From positions 4,228,501 to 4,292,500 of the forward strand of contig JAWQEG010000003.1 in assembly GCA_033782935.1 (NCBI GenBank): 64,000 nucleotides of DNA, given 5' to 3'. The translations under genes and the position numbers were made by a program. Each line of letters opens with the position of its first letter. Position 1 is the first letter of the stretch. The notes beneath the pieces are model-generated. The model had not been told where the DNA came from. It searched no databases and worked only from the letters and a program-made list of their open reading frames with translations. This DNA is from Petrolisthes cinctipes (lineage: Eukaryota; Arthropoda; Malacostraca; Decapoda; Porcellanidae). Positions 33,931 through 47,100 of the stretch are shown piece by piece.

Positions 33931-36151
33931 CAAAAAGTCGATATCTCAAATTAAGGCCCAAAACACCCGAAAATTCGATATTTAGGGGTCCCAGAAGTGA
34001 TCTGTACATGCCTACTCAGTGCTAGAGTGTTTTCAAAATATAGGCTCAAAACATGCTCAAAATCGATATTTTAGGTGCCCAAAAGTCGATCGTGAATGCA
34101 TCTTCTGTACTCGTTTATATCTCAAATTCTGGCTCAAAACACCCGAAAATTCGATATTTTGGGGTCCCAGAAGCAATCTGTACATGCCTACTCAGTGCCA
34201 GAATATTTTCAAAATATAGGCTCAAAACATGCTAAAAATAGATATTTTAGGTGCGTAAAGGCGATATCTCAAATTCAGGCCCAAAACACCCGAAAATTCG
34301 ATATTTTGGGGTCCCAGAAGCGATCTGTACATGCCTACTCCGTGTTAGAGTATTTTCAAAATACAGGCCCAAAACATGCTCAAAATCGATGTTTTAGGTG
34401 CCCAAAAGTCGATATGTGCATGCATCTTCAGTACCCGTTTATATCTCAAATTCAGGCTCAAAACACCCGAAAATTCGATATTTTGGGGTCCCAGAAGCAA
34501 TCTGTACATGCCTACTCAGTGCTAGAATATTTTAAAAATATTGGCTAAAAACATGGTAAAAATCGATATTTTAGGTGCCAAAAAGTCAATATCTCAAATT
34601 AAGGCCCAAAACACCCGAAAATTCGATATTTAGGGGTCCCAGAAGCGATCTGTACATGCCTACTCAGTGCTATAGTGTTTTCAAAATATAGGCTCAAAAC
34701 ATGCTCAAAATCGATATTTTAGGTGCCCAAAAGTCGATCGTGAATGCATCTTCTGTACTCGTTTATATCTCAAATTCAGGCTCAAAACACCCGAAAATTC
34801 GATATTTTGGGGTCCCAGAAGCGATCTGTACATGCCTACTCAGTGCTAGAATATTTTCAAAATATAGGCTAAAAACATGCTAAAAATCGATATTTTAGGT
34901 GCATAAAGGCGATATCTCAAATTAAGGCACAAAACACCCGATAATTCGATATTTAGGGGTCCCATAAGCGATCTGTACATGCCTACTCCGTGTTAGAGTA
35001 TTTTTTTTAAATACAGGCCCAAAACATGCTCAAAATCGATGTTTAGGTGCCCAAAAGTCGATACGTACGTGCACCTTCAGTACCCGTTTATATCTCAAAT
35101 TCAGGCCCAAAACACCCGAAAATTCGATATTTTGGGGTCCCAGAAGCGATCTGTACATGCCTACTCCGTGTTAGAGTATTTTCAAAATACAGGCCCAAAA
35201 CATGCTCAAAATCGATGTTTTAGGTGCCCAAAAGTCGATATGTGCATGCATCTTCAGTACCCGTTTATATCTCAAATTCAGGCTCAAAACACCCGAAAAT
35301 TCGATATTTTGGGGTCCCAGAAGCAATCTGTACATGCCTACTCAGTGCTAGAATATTTTAAAAATATAGGCTAAAAACATGGTAAAAATCGATATTTTAG
35401 GTGCCAAAAAGTCGATATCTCAAATTAAGGCCCAAAACACCCGAAAATTCGATATTTAGGGGTCCCAGAAGCGATCTGTACATGCCTACTCAGTGCTATA
35501 GTGTTTTCAAAATATAGGCTCAAAACATGCTCAAAATCGATATTTTAGGTGCCAAAAAGTCGATATGTGCATCCACCTTCAGTACCCGTTTATATTTCAA
35601 ATTCAGGCTCAAAACACCCGAAAATTCGATATTTTGGGGTCCCAGAAACGATCTGTACATACCTACTCAGTGCTAGAATGTTTTCAAAATATAGGCTAAA
35701 AACATGCTAAAAATCGATATTTTAGGTGCCAAAAAGTCGATATGTGCATCCACCTTCAGTACCCGTTTATATTTCAAATTCAGGCTCAAAACACCCGAAA
35801 ATTCGATATTTTGGGGTCAAAGAAGCGACCTGTACATGCCTACTCCGTGTTAGAGCATTTTCAAAATACATGCCCAAAACATGCTGAAAATCGATATTTT
35901 AGATGCACAAAGTCAATATGTGCATGTATCTTCTGTACCCGTTTATATCTCTAATTCAGGCTCAAAACACCCGAAAATTCAATATTTTGGGGGCCCAGAA
36001 GCAATCTGTACATGCCTACTCAGTGCTGGAATATTTTCAAAATATAGGCTAAAAACATGCTAAAAATCGATATTTTAGGTGCCAAAAAGTCGATATCTCA
36101 AATTAAGGCCCAAAACACCCGAAAATTCGATATTTAGGGGTCCCAGAAGCG
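33931..36151 (+). repeat. mosaic block of 10/11-mer pieces
   Basis: 34,150-35,040 follows 32,175-33,065 (offset 1,975 = 1,651 + 324). 35,125-35,520 follows 34,299-34,694 (offset 826). A GCATCCACC variant occurs twice at 35,571 and 35,748 (177 bp apart), indicating a single-unit duplication. The last GGTCAAAGAAGCG tracer is near 35,815. Confidence 0.85.
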
Positions 36152-39100
36152 ATCTGTACATGCCTACTCCGTGTTAGAGTATTTTCAAAATACAGGCCCA
36201 AAACATGCTCAAAATCGATGTTTTAGGTGCCAAAAAGTCGATATGTGCATGCATCTTCAGTACCCGTTTATATCTCAAATTCAGGCTCAAAACACCTCGA
36301 AAATTCGATATTTTGGGGTCCCAGAAGCGATCTGTACATGCCTACTCCGTGTTAGAGTATTTTCAAAATACATGCCCAAAACATGCTGAAAATCGATATT
36401 TTAGATGCCCAAAGTCAATATGTGCATGTATCTTCTGTACCCGTTTATATCTCAAATTCAGGCTCAAAACACCCGAAAATTCAATATTTTGGGGTCCCAG
36501 AAGGGATCTGTACATGCCTACTCAGTCCTAGAATATTTTCTAAATAAAGGCTCAAAACATGCTAAAAATCGATATTTTAGGTGCGTAAAGATGATATCTC
36601 AAATTCAGGCCCAAAACATCCGAAAATTCGATATTTTGGGGTCCCAGAAGCGATCTGTACATGCCTACTCCGTGTTAGAGTATTTTCAAATTACAGGCTC
36701 AAAACATGCTCAAAATCGATATTTTAGATGCCCAAAGTCAATATGTGCATGTATCTTCTGTACCCGTTTATATCTCAAATTCAGGCTCAAAACACCCGAA
36801 AATTCAATATTTTGGGGTCCCAGAAGCAATCTGTACATGCCTACTCAGTGCTAGAATATTTTCAAAATATAGGCTAAAAACATGCTAAAAATCGATATTT
36901 TAGGTGCCAAAAAGTCGATATCTCAAATTCAGTCCCGAAACACCCAAAAATTCGATATTTATGGGTCCCAGAAGGGATCTGTACATGCCTACTCCGTGTT
37001 AGAATATTTTCAAAATACAGCCCAAAAACATACTGAAAATCGATCTTTTAGGTGCCCAAAAGTCGATATGTGCATGCATATTCTGTACCCGTTTATATCT
37101 CAAATTCTGGCCCTAAACACCCGAAAATTCGATATTTTGGGGTCACAGAAGCGATCTGTACATGCCTACTCCGTGTTAGAGTATTTTCAAAATACAGGCC
37201 CAAAACATGCTGAAAATCGATATTTTAGATGCCCAAAGTCAATATGTGCATGTATCTTCTGTACCCGTTTATATCTCAAATTCAGGCTCAAAACACCCGA
37301 AAATTCAATATTTTGGGGTCCCAGAAGCAATCTGTACATGCCTACTCAGTGCTAGAATATTTTCAAAATATAGGCTAAAAACATGCTGAAAATCAATCTT
37401 TTAGGTGCCCAAAAGTCGATATGTGCATGCATCTTCTTTACCCGTTTATATCTCAAATTCAGGCTCAAAACACCCGAAAATTCAATATTTTGGGGTCCCA
37501 GAAGCAATCTGTACATGCCTACTCAGTGCTAGAATATTTTCAAAATATAGGCTAAAAACATGCTAAAAACCGATATTTTAGGTGCCAAAAAGTCGATATC
37601 TCAAATTAAGGCCCAAAACACCCGAAAATTCGATATTTAGGGGTCCCAGAAACGATCTGTACATGCCTACTCAGTGCTAGAATGTTTTCAAAATATAGGC
37701 TCAAAATATGCTCAAAATCGATATTTTAGATGCCCAAAAGTCGATATGTGCATGCATCTTCTGTACTCCTTTATATCTCAAATTCAGGATCAAAACACCC
37801 GAAAATTTGATATTTTGGGGTCCCAGAAGCGATCTGTACATGCCTACTCAGTGATAGAATATTTTCAAAATAAAGGCTCAAAACATGCTCAAAATCGATA
37901 TTTTAGGTGCCCAAAAGTCGATATGTGCATGCATCTTCTGTACTCGTTTATATCTCAAATTCAAGCTCAAAACACCCGAAAATTCGATATTTTGAGGTCC
38001 CAGAAGCGATCTGTACATGCCTACTCTGTGCTAGAATATTATCAAAATATAGGCTCAAAACATGCTAAAAATCGATATTTTAGGTGCGTAAAGGCGATAT
38101 CTCAAATTCTGGCCAAAAACACCCGAAAATTCGATATTTTGGGGTCCCAGAAGCGATCTGTACATGCCTACTCCGTGTTAGAGTATTTTCAAAATACAGG
38201 CCCAAAACATGCTCAAAATCGATGTTTTAGGTGCCCAAAAGTCGATATGTACATGCATCTTCAGTACCCGTTTATATCTCAAATTCAGGCTCAAAACACC
38301 CGAAAATTCGATATTTTGGGGTCCCAGAAGCGATCTGTACATGCCTACTCAGTGCTAGAATGTTTTCAAAATATAGGCTCAAAATATGCTCAAAATCGAT
38401 ATTTTAGGTGCCCAAAAGTCGATATGTGCATGCATCTTCTGTACTCGTTTATATCTCAAATACAGGCTCAAAACACCCGAAAATTCGATATTTTGGGGTC
38501 CCAGAAGCGATCTGTACATGCCTACTCAGTGCTAGAATGTTTTCAAAATATAGGCTCAAAACATTCTCAAAATCGATATTTTAGATGCCCAAAAGTCGAT
38601 ATGTGCATGCATCTTCTGTACCCGTTTATACCTCAAATTCAGGCCAAAAACACCCGAAAATTCGAAATTTTGGGGTCCCAGAAGCGATCTGTACATGCCT
38701 ACTCAGTGCTAGAATATTTTCAAAATATAGGCTCAAAACAAGCTAAAAATCGATATTTTAGGTGCGTATAGGCGATATCTCAAATTAAGGCCCAAAACAC
38801 CCTAAAATTCGATATTTAAGGGTCCCAGAAGCAATCTGAACATGCCTACTCAGTGCTAGAATTTTTTCAAAATATAGGCTCAAAACATGCTAAAAGTCGA
38901 TATTTTAGGTGCGAATAGGCGATATGTCAAATTCAGGCCCAAAACACCCGAAAACTCGATATTTTGGAGTCCCAGAAGCAATCTGTACATGCCTACTCCG
39001 TGTTAGAGTATTTTCAAAATACAGGCCCAAAACATGCTCAAAATCGATGTTTTAGGTGCCAAAAAGTCGATATGTGCATGCATCTTCAGTACCCGTTTAT

Positions 39101-41809
39101 ATCTCAAATTCAGGCTCAAAACACCTCGAAAATTCGATATTTTGGGGTCCCAGAAGCGATCTGTACATGCCTACTCCGTGTTAGAGTATTTTCAAAATAC
39201 ATGCCCAAAACATGCTGAAAATCGATATTTTAGATGCCCAAAGTCAATATGTGCATGTATCTTCTGTACCCGTTTATATCTCAAATTCAGGCTCAAAACA
39301 CCCGAAAATTCAATATTTTGGGGTCCCAGAAGGGATCTGTACATGCCTACTCAGTCCTAGAATATTTTCTAAATAAAGGCTCAAAACATGCTAAAAATTG
39401 ATATTTTAGGTGCGTAAAGATGATATCTCAAATTCAGGCCCAAAACATCCGAAAATTCGATATTTTGGGGTCCCAGAAGCGATCTGTACATGCCTACTCC
39501 GTGTTAGAGTATTTTCAAATTACAGGCTCAAAACATGCTCAAAATCGATATTTTAGATGCCCAAAGTCAATATGTGCATGTATCTTCTGTACCCGTTTAT
39601 ATCTCAAATTCAGGCTCAAAACACCCGAAAATTCAATATTTTGGGGTCCCAGAAGCAATCTGTACATGCCTACTCAGTGCTAGAATATTTTCAAAATATA
39701 GGCTAAAAACATGCTAAAAATCGATATTTTAGGTGCCAAAAAGTCGATATCTCAAATTCAGTCCCGAAACACCCAAAAATTCGATATTTATGGGTCCCAG
39801 AAGGGATCTGTACATGCCTACTCCGTGTTAGAATATTTTCAAAATACAGCCCAAAAACATACTGAAAATCGATCTTTTAGGTGCCCAAAAGTCGATATGT
39901 GCATGCATATTCTGTACCCGTTTATATCTCAAATTCTGGCCCTAAACACCCGAAAATTCGATATTTTGGGGTCACAGAAGCGATCTGTACATGCCTACTC
40001 CGTGTTAGAGTATTTTCAAAATACAGGCCCAAAACATGCTGAAAATCGATATTTTAGATGCCCAAAGTCAATATGTGCATGTATCTTCTGTACCCGTTTA
40101 TATCTCAAATTCAGGCTCAAAACACCCGAAAATTCAATATTTTGGGGTCCCAGAAGCAATCTGTACATGCCTACTCAGTGCTAGAATATTTTCAAAATAT
40201 AGGCTAAAAACATGCTGAAAATCAATCTTTTAGGTGCCCAAAAGTCGATATGTGCATGCATCTTCTTTACCCGTTTATATCTCAAATTCAGGCTCAAAAC
40301 ACCCGAAAATTCAATATTTTGGGGTCCCAGAAGCAATCTGTACATGCCTACTCAGTGCTAGAATATTTTCAAAATATAGGCTAAAAACATGCTAAAAACC
40401 GATATTTTAGGTGCCAAAAAGTCGATATCTCAAATTAAGGCCCAAAACACCCGAAAATTCGATATTTAGGGGTCCCAGAAACGATCTGTACATGCCTACT
40501 CAGTGCTAGAATGTTTTCAAAATATAGGCTCAAAATATGCTCAAAATCGATATTTTAGGTGCCCAAAAGTCGATATGTGCATGCATCTTCTGTACTCCTT
40601 TATATCTCAAATTCAGGATCAAAACACCCGAAAATTTGATATTTTGGGGTCCCAGAAGCGATCTGTACATGCCTACTCAGTGATAGAATATTTTCAAAAT
40701 AAAGGCTCAAAACATGCTCAAAATCGATATTTTAGGTGCCCAAAAGTCGATATGTGCATGCATCTTCTGTACTCGTTTATATCTCAAATTCAAGCTCAAA
40801 ACACCCGAAAATTCGATATTTTGAGGTCCCAGAAGCGATCTGTACATGCCTACTCTGTGCTAGAATATTATCAAAATATAGGCTCAAAACATGCTAAAAA
40901 TCGATATTTTAGGTGCGTAAAGGCGATATCTCAAATTCTGGCCAAAAACACCCGAAAATTCGATATTTTGGGGTCCCAGAAGCGATCTGTACATGCCTAC
41001 TCCGTGTTAGAGTATTTTCAAAATACAGGCCCAAAACATGCTCAAAATCGATGTTTTAGGTGCCCAAAAGTCGATATGTACATGCATCTTCAGTACCCGT
41101 TTATATCTCAAATTCAGGCTCAAAACACCCGAAAATTCGATATTTTGGGGTCCCAGAAGCGATCTGTACATGCCTACTCAGTGCTAGAATGTTTTCAAAA
41201 TATAGGCTCAAAATATGCTCAAAATCGATATTTTAGGTGCCCAAAAGTCGATATGTGCATGCATCTTCTGTACTCGTTTATATCTCAAATACAGGCTCAA
41301 AACACCCGAAAATTCGATATTTTGGGGTCCCAGAAGCGATCTGTACATGCCTACTCAGTGCTAGAATGTTTTCAAAATATAGGCTCAAAACATTCTCAAA
41401 ATCGATATTTTAGATGCCCAAAAGTCGATATGTGCATGCATCTTCTGTACCCGTTTATACCTCAAATTCAGGCCAAAAACACCCGAAAATTCGATATTTT
41501 GGGGTCCCAGAAGCGATCTGTACATGCCTACTCAGTGCTAGAATATTTTCAAAATATAGGCTCAAAACAAGCTAAAAATCGATATTTTAGGTGCGTATAG
41601 GCGATATCTCAAATTAAGGCCCAAAACACCCTAAAATTCGATATTTAAGGGTCCCAGAAGCAATCTGAACATGCCTACTCAGTGCTAGAATTTTTTCAAA
41701 ATATAGGCTCAAAACATGCTAAAAGTCGATATTTTAGGTGCGAATAGGCGATATGTCAAATTCAGGCCCAAAACACCCGAAAACTCGATATTTTGGAGTC
41801 CCAGAAGCA
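36152..41809 (+). repeat. 17-mer HOR, 2,829 bp x 2, nearly identical
   Basis: Copies at 36,152-38,980 and 38,981-41,809; similarity runs on to about 41,823. Unit lengths 178, 176, 147, 176, 148, 177, 176, 177, 148, 177, 177, 147, 177, 177, 177, 147, 147 sum to 2,829; the 178 is an L177 with an extra base (AACACCTCGAAAATTCG near 36,295 and 39,124). I noticed three differences: near 36,570/39,399 (C/T), 37,730/40,559 (A/G) and 38,666/41,495 (A/T). Each copy contains a 365-codon open frame (37,674 and 40,503 starts), treated here as non-coding. Confidence 0.95.
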
Positions 41810-44121
41810 ATCTGTACATGCCTAATCCGTGTTAGAGTATTTTCAAAATAAAGGCCCAAAACATGCTGAAAATCGATATTTTAGATGCCCAAAGTCAATA
41901 TGTGCATGTATCTTCTGTACCCGTTTATATCTCAAATTCAGGCTCAAAACACCCGAAAATTCAATATTTTGGGGTCCCAGAAGCAATCTGTACATGCCTA
42001 CTCAGTGCTAGAATATTTTCAAAATATAGGCTAAAAACATGCTAAAAATCGATATTTTAGGTGCCAAAAAGACGATATATCAAATTATGGCCTAAAACAC
42101 CCGAAAATTCGATATTTAGGGGTCCCAGAAGCGATCTGTACATGCCTACTCCGTGTTAGAGTATTTTCAAATTACAGGCCCAAAACATTCTCAAAATCGA
42201 TGTTTTAGGTGCCAAAAAGTCGATATGTGCATGCATCTTCAGTACCCGTTTATATCTCAAATTCAGGCTCAAAACACCCGAAAATTCGATATTTTGAGGT
42301 CCCAGAAGCGATCTGTACATGCCTACTCCGTGTTAGAGTATTTTAAAAATACATGCCCATAACATGCTGAAAATCGATATTTTAGGTGCCCAAAAGTCGA
42401 TATGTGCATGCATCTTCTGTACTCGTTTATATCTCAAATTCAAGCTCAAAACACCCGAAAATTCGATATTTTGGGGTCCCAGAAGCGATCTGTACATGCC
42501 TACTCAGTGCTAGAATGTTTTCAAAATATAGGCTCAAAACATTCTCAAAATCGATATTTTAGGTGCCCAAAAGTCGATATGTGCATGCATCTACTGTACT
42601 CGTTTATATCTCAAATTCAGGCTAAAAACACCCGAAAATTCGATATTTTGGGGTCCCAGAAGCGATCTGTACATGCCTACTCAGTGCTAGAATATTTTCA
42701 AAATATAGGCACAAAACAAGCTAAAAATCGATATTTTAGGTGCGTATAGGCGATATCTCAAATTCAGGCCCAAAAAACCCGAAAATTCGATATTTAAGGG
42801 TCCCAGAAGCAATCTGTACATGCCTACTCAGTGCTAGAATTTTTTCAAAATATAGGCTCAAAACATGCTAAAAGTCGATATTTTAGGTGCGAATAGGCGA
42901 TATGTCAAATTCAGGCCCAAAACACCCGAAAATTCGATATTTTGGAGTCCCAGAAGCGATCTGTACATGCCTACTCCGTGTGAGAGTATTTTCAAAATAC
43001 AGGCCCAAAACATGCTGAAAATCGATATTTTAGATGCCCAAAGTCATTATGTGCATGTATCTTCTGTACCCGTTTAAATCTCAAATTCAGGCTCAAAACA
43101 CCCGAAAATTCAATATTTTGGGGTTTCAGAAGCAATCTGTACATGACTACTCAGTGCTAGAATTTTTTCAAAATATAGGCTAAAAACATGCTAAAAATCG
43201 ATATTTTAGGTGCCAAAAAGTCGATATCTCAAATTAAGGCCCAAAACACCCGAAAATTCGATATTTAGGGGTCCCAGAAGCGATCTGTACATGCCTACTC
43301 AGTGCTAGAATGTTTTCAAAATATAGGCTAAAAACATGCTCAAAATCGATATTTTAGGTGCCCAAAAGTCGATAAGTGCATGCATCTTCTGTACTCGTTT
43401 ATTTCTCAAATTCAGGCTCAACACACACGAAAATTCGATATTTTGGGGTCCCAGAAGCGATCTGTACATGCCTACACAGTGCTAGAATATTTTCAAAATA
43501 TAGGCTCAAAACATGCTAAAAATCGATATTTTAGGTGCGTAAAGGCGATATCTCAAATTAAGGCCCAAAACACCCGAAAATTCGATATTTAAGGGTCCCA
43601 GAAGCAATCTGTACATGAATACTCAGTGCTAGAATATTTTCAAAATATAGGCTCGAAACATGCTAAAAATCGATATTTTAGGTGCGTAAAGGCGACATGT
43701 CAAATTCAGGCCCAAAATACCCGAAAATTCGATATTTTCGGGTCCCAGAAGCGATCTGTACATACCTACTCCGTGTTAGAGTATTTTCAAAATACAGGCC
43801 CAAAACATGCTCAAAATCGATGTTTTAGGTGCCCAAAAGTCGATATGTGCATGCATCTTCTGTACCCGTTTATATCTCAAATTCAGGCTCACAACACCCG
43901 AAAATTCAATATTTTGGGGTCCCAGAAGCAATCTGTACATGCCTACTCAGTGCTAGAATATTTTCAAAATATAGGCTAAAAACATGCTAAAAATCGATAT
44001 TTTAGGTGCCAAAAAGTCGATATCTCGAATTAAGGCCCAAAACACCCAAAAATTCGATATTTAGGGATCCCAGAAGCGATCTGTACATGCCAATTCAGTG
44101 CTAGAATGTTTTCAAAATATA
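41810..44121 (+). repeat. irregular satellite block after the 17-mer
   Basis: About 42,460-42,960 repeats 41,311-41,811 (offset about 1,149) with the GATATTTAAGGG and TTTTGGAGTCCC markers. The remainder is mixed L and S units. 43,727-43,743 has the closest CENP-B-box-like sequence of the window (ATTCGATATTTTCGGGT). I see nothing but satellite. Confidence 0.83.
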
Positions 44122-47100
44122 GGCTCAAAACATGCTCAAAATCGATATATTATGTGCCCAAAAGTCGATATGTGCATGCATCTTCTGTACTCGTTTATAT
44201 CTCAAATTCATGCTCAAAACACCCGAAAATTCGATATTTTGGGGTCCCAGAAGCGATCTGTACATGCCTACTCAGTGATAGAATATTTTCAAAATATAGG
44301 CTCAAAACATGCTAAAAATCGATATTTTAGGTGCGTAAATGCGATATCTCAAATTCAGGCCCAAAACACCCGAAAATTCGATATTTTGGGGTCCCAGAAG
44401 CGATCTGTACATGCCTACTCCGTGTTAGAGTATTTTCAAAATACAGGCCCAAAACATGCTTAAAATCGATGTTTTAGGTGCCCAAAAGTCGATATGTGCA
44501 TGCATCTTCAGTACCCGTTTATATCTCAAATTCAGGCTCAAAAAACCCGAAAATTCGATATTTTGGGGTCCCAGAAGCGATGTGTTCATGCCTACTCCGT
44601 GTTAGAGTATTTTCAAAATTCAGGCCCAAAACATGCTGAAAATCGATATTTTTAGTGCCCAAAGTCAATATCTGTATGCATCTTCTATACTCGTTTATAT
44701 CTCAAATTCAGGCTCAAAACACCCGAAAATTCGATATTTTGGGGTCCCAGAAGCGATCTGTACATGCCTACTCAATGCTAGAATGTTTTTAAAATATAGG
44801 CTCAAAACATGCTCAAAATCGATATTTTAGGTGCCCAAAAGTCGATATGTGCATGCATTTTTCTGTACTCGTTTATATCTCAAATTCAAGCTCAAAACAC
44901 CCGAAAATTCGATATTTTAGGGTCCCAGAAGCGATCTGTACATGCCTACTCAGTGCTAGAATATTATCAAAATATAGGCTCAAAACATGCTAAAAATCGA
45001 TATTTTAGGTGCGTAAAGGCGATATCTCAAATTCATGCCCAAAACACCCGAAAATTCGATATTTTGGGGTCCCAGAAGCGATCTGTACATGCCTACTCCG
45101 TGTTAGAGTATTTTCAAAATACAGGCCCAAAACATGCTCAAAATCGATGTTTTAGGTGCCCAAAAGTCGATATGTGCATGCATCTTCAGTACCCGTTTAT
45201 ATCTCAAATTCAGGCTCAAAACACCCGAAAATTCGATATTTTGGGGTCCCAGAAGCGATCTGTACATGCCTACTCCGTGTTAAAGTATTTTCAAAATACA
45301 GGCTCAAAACATGCTGAAAATCGATATTTTAGATGCCCAAAGTCAATATGTGCATTTATCTTCTGTACCCGTTTATATCTCAAATTCAGGCTCAAAACAC
45401 CCGAAAATTCAATATTTTGGGGTCCCAGAAGCAATCTGTACATGCCTACTCAGTGTTAGAATATTTTCAAAATATAGGCTAAAAACATGCTAAAAATCGA
45501 TAATTTAGGTGCCCAAAAGTCGATATCTCAAATTCAGTCCCAAAACACCCGAAAATTCGATATTTAGGGGTCCCAGAAGCAATCTGTACATGCCTACTCA
45601 GTGCTAGAATGTTTTCAAAATATAGGCTCAAAACATGCTCAAAATCGATATTTTAGGTGCCCAAAAGTCGATATGTGCATGCATCTTCTGTACTCGTTTA
45701 TATCTCAAATACAGGCTCAAAACACCCGAAAATTCGATATTTTGGGGTCCCAGAAGCGATCTGTACATGTTTACTCAGTGCTAGAATATTTTCAAAATAT
45801 AGGCTCAAAACATGCTAAAAATCGATATTTTAGGTGCGTAAAGGCGATATCTCAAATTAAGGCCCAAAACACCCGAAAATTCGATATTTAGGGGTCCCAG
45901 AAGCAATCTGCACATGCCTACTCAGTGCTAGAATATTTTCAAAATATAGGCTAAAAACATGCTAAAAATCGATATTTTAGGTGCCAAAAAGTCGATATCT
46001 CAAATTAAGGCCCAAAACACCCGAAAATTCGATATTTAGGGGTCCCAGAAGCGATCTGTACATGCCTACTCCTTGTTAGAGTATTTACAAAATACAGGCC
46101 CAAAACATGCTGAAAATCGATATTTTAGATGCCCTAAGTCATTATGTGCATGTATCTTCTGTACCCGTTTATATCTCAAATTCAGGCTCAAAACACCCGA
46201 AAATTCTATATTTATGGGTCCCAGAAGGGATCTGTACATGCCTACTCCGTGTTAGAGTATTTTCAAAATACAGCCCAAAAACATACTGAAAATCGATCTT
46301 TTAGGTGCCCAAAAGTCGATATGTGCATGCATCTTCTGTACCCGTTTATATCTCAAATTCTGGCCCTAAACACCCGAAAAATCGATATTTTGGGGTCCCA
46401 GAAGCGATCTGTACATGCCTACTCCGTGTTAGAGTATTTTCATAATTCAGGCCCAAAACATGCTGAAAATCGATATTTTTGGTGGCCAAAGTCAATATGT
46501 GTATGCATCTTCTATACTCGTTTATATCTCAAATTCAGGCTCAAAACACCCGAAAATTCGATATTTTGGGGTCCCAGAAACGATCTGTACATGCCTACTC
46601 AATGCTAGAATGTTTTTAAAATATAGGCTCAAAACATTCTCAAAATCGATATTTTAGGTGCCCAAAAGTCGATATGTGCATGCATCTTCTGTACTCGTTT
46701 ATATCTCAAATTCAAGCTCAAAACACCCGAAAATTCGATATTTTAGGGTCCCAGAAGCGATCTGTACATGCCTACTCAGTGCTAGAATATTATCAAAATA
46801 TAGGCTCAAAACATGCTAAAAATCGATATTTTAGGTGCGTAAAGGCGATATCTCAAATTCAGGCCCAAAACACCCAAAAATTCGATATTTTGGGGTCACA
46901 GAAGCGATCTGTAAATGCCTACTCCGTGTTAGAGTATTTTCAAAATTCAGGCCCAAAACATGCTGAAAATCGATATTTTTGGTGCCGAAAGTCAATATGT
47001 GTATGCATCTTCTATACTCGTTTATATCTCAAATTCAGTCTCAAAACACCCGAAAATTCGATATTTTGGGGTCCCAGAAGCGATCTGTACATGCCTACTC

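Noticed and set aside
37674..38771. 365-codon open reading frame (and its twin at 40,503-41,600) as a repetitive protein gene
   Set aside because: It is satellite read through in one frame. The same DNA is partly open in other frames, neighbouring units of 148 or 176 bp break the frame, and there is no start context, intron signal or recognisable domain.
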